A stretch of DNA of 64,000 nt from Actinomadura nitritigenes (GTDB lineage: Bacteria > Actinomycetota > Actinomycetes > Streptosporangiales > Streptosporangiaceae). This document shows positions 48,383-55,997 of the stretch, in pieces (within the stretch, counting starts at the first letter, position 1; the number at the start of each line of letters is the position of its first letter). The notes beneath the pieces were generated by a model. That model was given only the letters and a program-made list of their open reading frames with translations. It did no database searches and was not told where the DNA came from. The stretch is from the NCBI RefSeq assembly GCF_017573545.1, contig NZ_JAGEOK010000013.1:224820-288819 (forward strand). The letters run 5' to 3'. The position numbers and the translations under genes are program-made.

Positions 48383-48743
48383 GCACCGAGTGTATGCCGG
48401 ACGGGGTCGCCGAAAACTCGTTTGCCTCCATGCCCGGGGCTCGCATAGCGTGCGGGGTACGCGCGAAAGGAGGTGGTCCAAGAAATGGTTGATTCTGGGA
48501 CTCGCGAGGTGGCTGTCCGCTAGTCGCCGTTCCGCCTCGGCGCCGCCGCCCCCGGCGGTGGCAACCGGTCGCGACGGTGACCGGCGAATACCAGGCAGTT
48601 ACCCGATCCCCGGACCGATGGACCAGTCCTGTCCATCGCCCCGCTCCCGCGGGAAGGTCCGGGGATCGTTCCATGTCCGGCCCCCGCGTCTGCGGCCTCC
48701 GCGTCTGCGACACCGACCCCGGGGGGCTCGCCGTCCTGGGTCG
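48383..48743 (+). other. Gap with a consensus-strength ribosome site and 12-codon frame
   Basis: No ordinary gene in this 361-base gap. At 48466-48474 stands AAAGGAGGT, one of the strongest ribosome sites in the window. It is followed by an ATG at 48485 opening a 12-codon frame (MVDSGTREVAVR, stop at 48521-48523). In a different frame the same bases, from a TTG at 48489, read LILGLARWLSASRRSA. Either frame might be a small or leader peptide; neither is established. Confidence 0.4.
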
Positions 48744-49229
48744 TCAGCCGACGCGCTTCAGCTGCGCCGAGAGGTGCGACTGGAGCGGCTGCCCCATGGC
48801 GGCCATGTCGTAGGCCCAGCCGAGGTCCTCGCCGATGAGGCCGTACAGGCGCGAGCCCGCGGTGACCTCCTTGGCCGACTCGGTGCGCGCGACCACGTCC
48901 GTCTTCAGCTCGACGCGGTTGAAGGCGACGTTGCCCAGGTAGATCTCGACGATGCCCGTCGGGTGGGCGAGCGTGACCTCGACCTCGTGGTTCGGGCGGG
49001 GGCGCCAGTAGCCGGTCTCCACGGCCAGCGGGCGGCCGAGCGTGCCGTCCGGCTCGATCAGCCAGCTGCGGCTGGCGTAGACGAGGAACGGCTTGCCGAT
49101 GTGGGTGAAGGAGATCTCCTGCCCGAAGTTGAAGCCCTCGATCGTGGGATAGCCGCCGACGCCGGCGCCCTCCCACGTGCCCAGGAGGAACTTCAGCGGT
49201 TCGAGGTCGGGGTGCAGCTCAAACTCCAT
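48744..49229 (-). CDS. Nitrobindin-like heme-binding beta-barrel protein
   Basis: A 161-residue FABP-like/nitrobindin protein. It has the signature GTWEGAGVGGYPTIEGFNFG and ends with YDMAAMGQPLQSHLSAQLKR, whose histidine is the usual proximal heme ligand. Known homologues bind ferric heme and isomerise peroxynitrite to nitrate. The start was set at the ATG at 49229; the GTG at 49235 is an alternative. It is near fur, ygfZ and a DsrE gene, an arrangement seen in many actinobacteria. Confidence 0.9.
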   Translation of the reverse strand: MEFELHPDLEPLKFLLGTWEGAGVGGYPTIEGFNFGQEISFTHIGKPFLVYASRSWLIEPDGTLGRPLAVETGYWRPRPNHEVEVTLAHPTGIVEIYLGNVAFNRVELKTDVVARTESAKEVTAGSRLYGLIGEDLGWAYDMAAMGQPLQSHLSAQLKRVG

Positions 49230-49247
49230 GGGCACCGAGCGTAGCGG

Positions 49248-49337
49248 TCACTTCAGGCGCCCGAGCCGCAGCACCAGCAGGACGGCCGCCACCGCCACCA
49301 GCGCGAGAGCGAGGACCAGGACACCCGCGTTCACCAT
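49248..49337 (-). CDS. Tiny single-helix membrane protein
   Basis: A 29-residue frame (MVNAGVLVLALALVAVAAVL followed by LVLRLGRLK) forms one clean membrane helix with a basic tail, between the nitrobindin and DsrE genes. There is no strong ribosome site. Size and location recall small proteins often annotated here in actinobacteria; treat as tentative. Confidence 0.4.
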   Translation of the reverse strand: MVNAGVLVLALALVAVAAVLLVLRLGRLK

Positions 49338-49388
49338 GCCGCCCACGCCGCACGATGCTACGCGTGCTCGCGGGGCTAGAGTGCGCCT

Positions 49389-49751
49389 ATGGCGAGACCT
49401 CTGGTTATCAAGGTGACGGCGGGGGCGGACGCGCCGGAGCGCTGCAACCAGGCGTTCACGGTCGCGGCGGCCGCCGCGGCGAGCGGCGTGGCCATCTCGC
49501 TGTGGCTGACGGGCGAGTCCGCGTGGTTCGCCCTGCCCGGCCGCGCCGCGGGCTTCGAGCTCGAGCACGCGACGCCGCTGGACGACCTGCTCGCCGTGAT
49601 CCTCGCCGCCGGACGCGTCACCCTGTGCACGCAGTGCGCGGCGCGCCGGAGCATCGGCCCGGACGACGTGCTGCCCGGCGTCCGGATCGCCGGCGCCCCG
49701 ACGTTCGTCGAGGAGATCACCGCACCGGACGTGCAGGCGCTCGTCTACTGA
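49389..49751 (+). CDS. DsrE-family protein
   Basis: A 120-residue DsrE/DsrF-like protein (RPLVIKVTAGADAPERCNQA opening, GVAISLWLTGESAWFALPGR). The cysteine pair CTQCAARR lies where sulfur-relay members carry the acceptor cysteine, so a sulfur-transfer or redox role is likely. It diverges from the nitrobindin gene. Confidence 0.87.
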   Translation: MARPLVIKVTAGADAPERCNQAFTVAAAAAASGVAISLWLTGESAWFALPGRAAGFELEHATPLDDLLAVILAAGRVTLCTQCAARRSIGPDDVLPGVRIAGAPTFVEEITAPDVQALVY

Positions 49752-49908
49752 GCGCGCCCCGTCCGGTCCGTCGGCGGAGGCCGAACGGGCGTTCACGCCT
49801 GCCCTGAAACGGCTCGACCCCCGAAGCGGCGCACGCGATCCCGCACGCGACGGCACGCACGCCGAACCAGCACGCGATTCAGCCAGCCTGGCCTGCTCAG
49901 CTCCATTT

Positions 49909-49926
49909 GTTCAGTTTCAACTGGAC
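49909..49926 (+). promoter_or_regulatory. Operator-like palindrome upstream of the MFS operon
   Basis: GTTCAGTT-TC-AACTGGAC has 8-base arms with one mismatch, 32 bases before the mini-ORF at 49958. It is AT-rich relative to its surroundings. No regulator gene is adjacent, so the binding protein is unknown. Confidence 0.5.
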
Positions 49927-49957
49927 AGCTCAGCCTGATGAAACTACCGTGGAGGGC

Positions 49958-50026
49958 ATGGACGAGACGGACGAAACGGAACGAGCACGGGAAGGGACCG
50001 CGCCGCGGGGACGGCGGGGCCGATGA
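49958..50026 (+). CDS. Leader mini-ORF coupled to MFS gene
   Basis: A 22-codon frame (MDETDETERAREGTAPRGRR then GR) starts at an ATG immediately after GGAGGGC. Its TGA overlaps the MFS ATG as ATGA. It is either a translated leader that couples initiation of the transporter gene or an accidental frame. Its Asp/Glu/Thr then Arg content is not that of a folded protein. Confidence 0.42.
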   Translation: MDETDETERAREGTAPRGRRGR

Positions 50027-51468
50027 CCTCGGTCCTCACCCAGGTCGCGGGCTCCCTGCGGCGGCGCCGCCCCGGACGGGGCGGCCCGCCGGACGGGTTC
50101 GACCGGCGGCTCCTGGCGCCGATGATGCTCGGCAGCGTCCTGAACCCGGTGAACTCGTCGATCATCTCGGTCGCGCTGGTGCCGATCGGCGCCGCGTTCG
50201 GGGCGCCGCCGTCGCGCACCGCCTGGCTGATCTCCGCGTTGTACCTGGCGACGGCGATCGGGCAGCCGGTGGTCGGGCGGCTGATCGACCTGTTCGGGCC
50301 GCGCCGGCTGTTCCTCGCCGGGACGGCGCTGACCGGCCTCGCGGGAGTGGTCGGCGTGCTCGCGCCGGACCTGTGGGTGCTCATCGGGGCGCGGGTGCTG
50401 CTCGGGTTCGGGACGTGCGCGGGCTATCCGGCGGCGATGTCGCTGATCCGGAGCGAGGCGCGGCGGACCGGGCACGACAGCCCCGCCGGCGTCCTCACGG
50501 CGCTCGCGGTGACCACGCAGACCATCGCGGTCATCGGGCCGTCCCTCGGCGGGCTGCTGATCGGCCTCGGCGGATGGCGCACCACGCTCGCGCTCAACAT
50601 CCCGCTGGCGCTGGCGGGGATCGCGCTGGGCCTCCTGCGGCTGCCCAGGACGCCACCGCCTGAACGCGCCGACGGCGAGCGGCGCCTGGCGAACCTGGAC
50701 CTCACGGGCATGGGCCTCTTCGCCGTCATGCTCATCTCGCTGCTGGTGTTCCTGATGGAGCCCGCCATCGGGCACCTCTACCTGCTGGGTGTGGTGGCCG
50801 TGGCGGCGGCGGCCTTCACCGTCCGCGAACTGCGGGTGGAGGCGCCGTTCATCGACCTGCGCGTCCTCGGCGGCAACAAGCCGCTGCTCATCACCTACGG
50901 TCGCGCGCTCCTCGCCTACATCGTCACGTACGCGTTCCTCTACGGCTACACGCAATGGCTGGAGGAAGGACGCGGTCTGTCGGCGTCCCAGACGGGCCTC
51001 GCGCAGCTCCCGCTCTTCGGCACCGCGATCATCGTGTCCACCCTCACGGGACGGCGCGCGGAGATCCGCGGGAAGCTCCTCGCGGGCGCCGCCGGGCAGG
51101 TCGCCGCGTGCGCGCTGCTGCTGGTGCTGCACTCCGCCAGCCCGATCTGGTCGATCGTGGCCGTGGCCGTCGTCATCGGCGTCCCGCAGGGCCTGAACAG
51201 CCTCGCCCTCCAGAACGCCGTCTACCACCAGGCCGACCCGGAGCGGCTGGCGTCGTCCGCCGGGCTGCTGCGCACCTTCGGCTACCTCGGCGCGATCGTC
51301 GCGTCCGCGGCCGACGGCGCGTTCTTCGGGCAGCGCGCCGGCACCCCCGGGATGCACCACCTGGCCTGGTTCATGCTCGCCATCTCCGTCGCGTTCCTGC
51401 TGGTGACGGTGGTGGACCGCTCGCTGGGCCGCATCGGCCCCGCCACCCGAGAGATTGGACAGTCATGA
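50023..51468 (+). CDS. MFS transporter, DHA2-like
   Basis: A 481-residue multi-helix exporter. It opens with SVLNPVNSSIISVALVPIGA, then has WLISALYLATAIGQPVVGRL, FGPRRLFLAGTALTGLAGVV and GFGTCAGYPAAMSLIRSEAR. The first 30 residues are Arg/Gly-rich and cytosolic. The substrate is unknown. It is co-translated with the isochorismatase-like gene (ATGA overlap), which suggests that the hydrolase modifies or clears the transported compound. Confidence 0.92.
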   Translation: MTSVLTQVAGSLRRRRPGRGGPPDGFDRRLLAPMMLGSVLNPVNSSIISVALVPIGAAFGAPPSRTAWLISALYLATAIGQPVVGRLIDLFGPRRLFLAGTALTGLAGVVGVLAPDLWVLIGARVLLGFGTCAGYPAAMSLIRSEARRTGHDSPAGVLTALAVTTQTIAVIGPSLGGLLIGLGGWRTTLALNIPLALAGIALGLLRLPRTPPPERADGERRLANLDLTGMGLFAVMLISLLVFLMEPAIGHLYLLGVVAVAAAAFTVRELRVEAPFIDLRVLGGNKPLLITYGRALLAYIVTYAFLYGYTQWLEEGRGLSASQTGLAQLPLFGTAIIVSTLTGRRAEIRGKLLAGAAGQVAACALLLVLHSASPIWSIVAVAVVIGVPQGLNSLALQNAVYHQADPERLASSAGLLRTFGYLGAIVASAADGAFFGQRAGTPGMHHLAWFMLAISVAFLLVTVVDRSLGRIGPATREIGQS

Positions 51469-52022
51469 CGAACACCGCCCTGCTCGCGATGGACCTGCAG
51501 AACGCGATGGTCGGGCGCGTCGAGGACGACGCCTACCTGCCGCGCGTGGTCGGCGCCGTGGACGCCGCGCGCAAGGCCGGCGTGCCCGTGCTGCACGTCG
51601 TCGTCGGCTTCCGCGAGGGCCACCCCGACAAGCACCCCCGGAACAAGGCGTTCGGCGCGCTGCCGGACGGCGCCTTCACCCCGGCCGACCCGAGCGCCGC
51701 GATCCACCCCGACCTCGGCCCGCGGCCCGACGAGCCCGTGATCACCAAGAAGCGGGTGAGCGCGTTCGCGGGCAGCGACCTGGACCTCGTCCTGCGCTCG
51801 CGCGGGATCGACCACCTGGTGCTGGCGGGGATCGCGACGAGCGGCGTCGTCCTGTCCACCCTGCGGCAGGCCGCCGACCTCGACTTCCAGATCACCGTCC
51901 TCGCCGACGGCTGCGCCGACGCGGACCCCGAGGTCCACCGCGTCCTCACCGAGAAGGTCTTCCCGCGCCAGGCCGACGTCGTCACCGTGGACGCGTGGAC
52001 GAGGACCCTGAGCGAAGCCTGA
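51465..52022 (+). CDS. Isochorismatase-superfamily protein without the catalytic Cys
   Basis: A 185-residue cysteine-hydrolase-fold protein. The catalytic aspartate (LLAMDLQNA, Asp10) and the lysine region (VITKKRVSAFAGSDLD, about 92-107) are present. In the nucleophile motif, which in nicotinamidases reads T-x-x-C-V, this protein has GIATSGVVLSTLR, with Val128 at the Cys position. Such members include non-thiol isochorismatases such as PhzD and others without known activity. Coupled to the MFS gene upstream. Confidence 0.88.
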   Translation: MTNTALLAMDLQNAMVGRVEDDAYLPRVVGAVDAARKAGVPVLHVVVGFREGHPDKHPRNKAFGALPDGAFTPADPSAAIHPDLGPRPDEPVITKKRVSAFAGSDLDLVLRSRGIDHLVLAGIATSGVVLSTLRQAADLDFQITVLADGCADADPEVHRVLTEKVFPRQADVVTVDAWTRTLSEA

Positions 52023-52194
52023 AAGAAGCCTGCGTGAAGGGGGAAGAGCGCGTTAACCCTGCGCTAACCTTCGCCCGCCCGCCTTCTGCCCCCGCCCCGA
52101 ACCCGCCTATGGTGCGATGACCAGGGAAAACGCCGGTTCTCAGCACTCTCGGGTTCGGGGAGGCACGTCCCGGGCCCGGGGAAGGGGCGGGTCC

Positions 52195-53475
52195 ATGGCA
52201 GCGAAGGTCATCCTGCACATCGGGCAGCAGAAGTCGGGCACCACCTACCTGCAGGACGTGCTCGGCCACATCGCGGAACCGCTCGCGCGGGAGGCGGGCG
52301 TCCTCTACCCGGACTCGATAAGGGAGGTCCTCCCCGACGCCATCGAGAACCACGAGCGCGCGACGCGCGGGCTGCTCGGCGACGAGTACCCGTGGGTCTC
52401 GGCGGACGACGCCGCCGGGGAGCGCGACAAGTGGCTTCGGCTGATGGAGAAGGTCCGCGCCTGGCCGGACACCGTGCTGATCTCCGCCGAGGCGCTGTCG
52501 GTGATCCGGTCGGCGGCGGTGGCGCGGCTGCTCGCGGAGTTCGACGGCGCGGACGTCGAGATCGTGATCACCACCAGGCGGCTGGACCGGTCGCTGCCGT
52601 CGCTGTGGCAGCAGCACGTCCGCAACGGACGGCACTCCACGATCGAGGAGTACTTCGACGCGCTGGTCGAGCAGCGCGAGCGCGGCCCGGAGGCGATCGA
52701 GGAGGACCTCGACCTGCACCTGTGGCGGGCCTTCGGGCTCGGCGGGCTGGTCCGGCGATGGGCCGCCGCGGTGGGCCCGGACCGGGTCCACGTCGTGATC
52801 AACCCCGGTTCGCCTGCGGACCTGCTGTGGCGCCGCTTCGCCACCGCCGTCGGCGCGCGCGGCTGCGCCGGCCGGCCGTCCGCCGAGGTGCGGGCCCGCC
52901 GCACCCACGGCGGGCTGACCAGCGAGGAGACCGAGCTGATGGTCGCGCTGAACCGGCGGCTGGAGGGCTCGGGCTGGAGCACGTTCGAGTGCCGGGCGCT
53001 GCGCGAGGAGATCCTGCTGGGCGGCCTGCTCGTGCGCGGCGAGCGCGGCGGGCCGGTCGCCGTCCCGGACTCGGCGCGGGACCTCGTGGCGGCGTGGGCC
53101 GAGGAGGACGTGGCCGTGCTCCGGCGGAGCGGGGTGGAGATCGTGGGACGCCCCCGCGAGCTGCGGCCCGTGCCGGAACCGCCGGACGGGCCCGCCCCGG
53201 CGTCGTCGGAGCGGGTCGCGGAGGCCGCCGCGGCGGCGATCATGGCGGTGGCGCCGCGCGGCCGGTACGGGCCGGAGCCGCGGCGCAAGTCGCTCCCGGC
53301 CTGGATCAGGACCCGCGTGCGGCCCGGGCAGGAGATCCCCGGGCCGCCGAGTCCGGACGCACCCGCGGCACGCGACGCCACCGCGGCATCCGAGGCGCCC
53401 GGCGCATCCGACGTGCCGGACGCCCCTGGCGCGCGGGACACGCAGGAGGCCCGGGACGCGGGATCGCCGCAGTAG
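52195..53475 (+). CDS. Sulfotransferase-like P-loop protein
   Basis: A 426-residue protein with the PAPS 5'-phosphosulfate loop at the N-terminus (LHIGQQKSGTTYLQ, residues about 7-20). The second phosphate-binding strand (VEIVITTRRLDRSLPSLWQQ) fits the 3'-phosphate motif. Residues about 385-426 are an Ala/Pro/Asp-rich tail (DAPAARDATAASEAPGASDV type) that is probably disordered. It should sulfate a carbohydrate, lipid or natural product; the acceptor is unknown. The start at 52195 follows GAAGGGGCGG. It stands alone in its direction. Confidence 0.83.
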   Translation: MAAKVILHIGQQKSGTTYLQDVLGHIAEPLAREAGVLYPDSIREVLPDAIENHERATRGLLGDEYPWVSADDAAGERDKWLRLMEKVRAWPDTVLISAEALSVIRSAAVARLLAEFDGADVEIVITTRRLDRSLPSLWQQHVRNGRHSTIEEYFDALVEQRERGPEAIEEDLDLHLWRAFGLGGLVRRWAAAVGPDRVHVVINPGSPADLLWRRFATAVGARGCAGRPSAEVRARRTHGGLTSEETELMVALNRRLEGSGWSTFECRALREEILLGGLLVRGERGGPVAVPDSARDLVAAWAEEDVAVLRRSGVEIVGRPRELRPVPEPPDGPAPASSERVAEAAAAAIMAVAPRGRYGPEPRRKSLPAWIRTRVRPGQEIPGPPSPDAPAARDATAASEAPGASDVPDAPGARDTQEARDAGSPQ

Positions 53476-53483
53476 GCGGTCCG

Positions 53484-54026
53484 TCAGGCGGCCCCGGGGT
53501 CCGCCGGGGGTTCGATCGGGAAGAGGATCGGGCTCAGCAGGTACTGGGCGCGGCCGGGCGCCGGGCCGTTCGCGAGTCGCGGAGCGATCGCGGCGCGCAT
53601 CCCGGCGATCAGTTCGAGCAGCTCCTCCTCGCTGAGCCAGACGGCGTGCTGCCGGTATCCGACCAGGTCGGCGGCCGGGTCGCTGCCGTCGCGGTCGAGG
53701 TAGGCGCCGAACGCGGCGATGAGGGCGGCGGTCGCCGCCGCGAACCCCCGCCGGTGGTCCTCCCGGGACAGCGGCGCGGCCGGGTCGATCATCGCGCGGT
53801 CCTGGCGGAGCCGGTAGCGGCGCTCGACCGCGCCGCGCACCCGGCGCTCCTCGGCGACCTCCAGGACGCCGCCGCCGACCAGCAGCTCGACGTGCCGGTA
53901 GAGGGTCGCCTTCGAGACGTCCGGGATCCGCTCGCGCAGCTCGGACGTGGTGAGCAGCCGGCCGCCGCGCAGCGCGTGGACGACGCGCAGCCGGACGGGG
54001 TGGGCGAGCAGCTCCAGGGTGTCCAT
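53484..54026 (-). CDS. ArsR-like winged-helix regulator
   Basis: A 180-residue regulator with an N-terminal ArsR-type winged helix (LELLAHPVRLRVVHALRGGR and DVSKATLYRHVELLVGGGVL). The C-terminal helical region (SREDHRRGFAAATAALIAAF) may bind a ligand. No cysteine metal site. It diverges from an alpha/beta-hydrolase gene with a small palindrome between starts. Confidence 0.88.
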   Translation of the reverse strand: MDTLELLAHPVRLRVVHALRGGRLLTTSELRERIPDVSKATLYRHVELLVGGGVLEVAEERRVRGAVERRYRLRQDRAMIDPAAPLSREDHRRGFAAATAALIAAFGAYLDRDGSDPAADLVGYRQHAVWLSEEELLELIAGMRAAIAPRLANGPAPGRAQYLLSPILFPIEPPADPGAA

Positions 54027-54054
54027 CGCCCTACGATCTCATCCGTGTTACCTT

Positions 54055-54068
54055 TCTCAAACTTGAGA
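54055..54068. promoter_or_regulatory. Palindrome in the ArsR/hydrolase divergent promoter
   Basis: TCTCAA-AC-TTGAGA is a perfect 6-bp dyad, 29 bases from the ArsR start and 9 bases from the hydrolase start. Confidence 0.6.
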
Positions 54069-54077
54069 GGGGTTGCC

Positions 54078-55331
54078 ATGGGGGACGCGGAAGCCGTCGC
54101 CGCCGGGGTCGCCCGGTCGCTGCGGGACGGGCGGTTCGCCGAGGTCGAGGCGCTGTTCGCGGCCCCGCTGCGGGCCGTCGCGCCCGCCGGGGCGGTGGGC
54201 GCCGCGTGGGCGGCGGAGATCGCGCGGCACGGCCCGGTGACCTCCGTCGGGGACCCGGCGGCCGAGCCGCTCGGCGCGGACCTGACCCGGGTGAGCGTCC
54301 CGGTCGCCTGCGAGCGCGGGGCGCTGACCGTCGTCATGTCCGTGGACGGCGCGGGCCTGCTGAACGGCCTCCGGCTCGCGCCCGGCGGCGCCGCGGCGTG
54401 GAGCCCGCCGCCCTACGCCGACCCGTCCGCCTTCGAGGAACGGGAGGTCACCGTCGGATCGGGCCCGCTGGCCGTCCCGGGAACGCTGACCCTGCCCCGG
54501 GCGACCGGGCCGCGCCCCGGCGCCGTCCTGCTCGCCGGCGGCGGACCGTTCGACCGCGACGCGACGAGCGGCCCCAACAAGCCGCTCAAGGACCTCGCCT
54601 GGGGCCTCGCCACCAGCGGCGTCGCGGTCCTGCGCTTCGACAAGGCGACCTACGCCCACCCCGCCGAGGTCGCCGCCGACCCCGCCTTCACGATGGCGGA
54701 CGAGTACGTCCCGCACGCCGTCGCGGCCGTCCGCCTGCTCCGCGGCGATCCGGCCGTGGACTCCGGACGGGTCTTCGTGATCGGCCACAGCATGGGCGGC
54801 AAGGCGGCCCCGCGCGTCGCCGCCGCCGAGCCGTCCGTCGCCGGCATGGTGATCATGGCGGGGGACGCTCAGCCGATGCACGAGGCCGCCGTCCGCGTGA
54901 CGCGGCACCTCGCCTCCCTGGACCCCGGCCCGGACGCGGACGCCGCCGTCGCGGCGATCATCCGGCAGGCCGCCAGGGTCGCGGACCCGGCGCTGTCCCC
55001 GGCGCGGCCCGCGGCGGACCTGCCCTTCGGCCTCTCCGCCCCGTACTGGCTGGACATGCGGTCCTACGACCCCGTGGCGACCGCCCTCGCGTTCGGCAAG
55101 CCCATGCTGATCCTGCAAGGCGGGCGCGACTACCAGGTCACCGTCGAGGACGACCTGTCCCGCTGGCGGGCGGCCCTGGAGGGACGTCCCGGCGTGACCG
55201 TCCGCGTGCACGCCGCCGACGACCACCTGTTCTTCCCGGGCACCGAACCGTCGACGCCCGCCGGCTACGACCGCCCCCAGCACGTCGACCCGGCCGTGCT
55301 GGACGACATCGCCGCCTGGCTGAACGCCTAG
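54078..55331 (+). CDS. Alpha/beta-hydrolase with N-terminal DUF3887-like domain
   Basis: A 417-residue enzyme. An N-terminal cystatin/NTF2-like domain (about 1-110, RSLRDGRFAEVEALFAAPLR) is followed by an alpha/beta hydrolase with the nucleophile elbow GHSMGG and an oxyanion segment VLLAGGGPFDRD. The later acid/histidine parts are LILQGGRDYQVTVEDD and VHAADDHLFFPG. It resembles dienelactone-hydrolase/acyl-transfer enzymes; the substrate is unknown. It diverges from the ArsR gene and is probably under its control. Its stop overlaps the stop of the convergent MarR gene by four bases. Confidence 0.9.
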   Translation: MGDAEAVAAGVARSLRDGRFAEVEALFAAPLRAVAPAGAVGAAWAAEIARHGPVTSVGDPAAEPLGADLTRVSVPVACERGALTVVMSVDGAGLLNGLRLAPGGAAAWSPPPYADPSAFEEREVTVGSGPLAVPGTLTLPRATGPRPGAVLLAGGGPFDRDATSGPNKPLKDLAWGLATSGVAVLRFDKATYAHPAEVAADPAFTMADEYVPHAVAAVRLLRGDPAVDSGRVFVIGHSMGGKAAPRVAAAEPSVAGMVIMAGDAQPMHEAAVRVTRHLASLDPGPDADAAVAAIIRQAARVADPALSPARPAADLPFGLSAPYWLDMRSYDPVATALAFGKPMLILQGGRDYQVTVEDDLSRWRAALEGRPGVTVRVHAADDHLFFPGTEPSTPAGYDRPQHVDPAVLDDIAAWLNA

Positions 55332-55903
55332 GACCCGTCCGCGGCACGCGCCTCGTCGCGGGTCGCGGCGCCGACCTCGTCGTGGGCCGCGACACCCGGC
55401 TCGTCGCCGGCCGCGTCGCCGAGGCTGAGCAGCAGCGTGCGCAGGGTCGCGGCGAGACCGTCCCGCTGGTCCCGGTCGAGCGCGGCGAGGATGCGCCGCT
55501 CGTTCTCGAGGTGGGCGGTGACGGCGCGGTCGATGAGGTCGCGGCCGGCGGGCGTGAGGGCGACGATGACGCTGCGCCGGTTGGCGGGGTCGACGTCGCG
55601 GGTGACGTGGCCCTTGGCGACGAGCCGGTCGAGCCGGTTGGTCACGGCGCCGGACGTGACCATCGACGAACGGGCCAGGTCGCCCGCCGTCATGCCGCCG
55701 TCCGCGCCCGCCCGCCGGAGGGTGGCGAGGACGTCGAACTCGCCGCGCTCCAGCCCGAACTCGCTGAACAGCGCCTTGAGCTCGCGCTCGGCGATGCGCG
55801 TCACCCGGGACAGGCGGCCGAGCACGCCCATGGGGGACGCGTCGAGGTCAGGGCGCGCGCGGGCCCACTGGTCCAGGACGAGGTCGACGGCGTCACGCGC
55901 CAC
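55328..55903 (-). CDS. MarR-family regulator
   Basis: A 191-residue MarR protein from a GTG five bases after GAGGAG. The winged helix is FDVLATLRRAGADGGMTAGD then LARSSMVTSGAVTNRLDRLV, with the wing DVDPANRRSVIVALTPAGRD. The C-terminal 25 residues are an Ala/Asp/Glu-rich tail. It diverges from an MFS gene across a promoter with repeated TCAA-N2-TTGA sites. Confidence 0.92.
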   Translation of the reverse strand: MARDAVDLVLDQWARARPDLDASPMGVLGRLSRVTRIAERELKALFSEFGLERGEFDVLATLRRAGADGGMTAGDLARSSMVTSGAVTNRLDRLVAKGHVTRDVDPANRRSVIVALTPAGRDLIDRAVTAHLENERRILAALDRDQRDGLAATLRTLLLSLGDAAGDEPGVAAHDEVGAATRDEARAADGS

Positions 55904-55912
55904 GAAAACTCC

Positions 55913-55985
55913 TCAATGTTGAACTGTTTGACACAAAGGTATCACCGGGTTACCTTCCTCAACGTTCAACATTTCAACGTTGAAA
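55913..55985. promoter_or_regulatory. MarR operators (TCAA-N2-TTGA sites)
   Basis: TTTCAACGTTGAAA (55972-55985) is a perfect 14-bp palindrome. TCAATGTTGA (55913-55922) is the same site with a changed centre, and further TTCAAC half-sites fall between them. The outer sites flank the two divergent starts, giving symmetric control of both genes. Confidence 0.8.
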
Positions 55986-55997
55986 GGTTACTTCGCG

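Noticed and set aside
48225..49244. Plus-strand 339-codon frame
   Set aside because: Mostly antisense to fur and nitrobindin; only the short segment after the strong ribosome site is worth noting.
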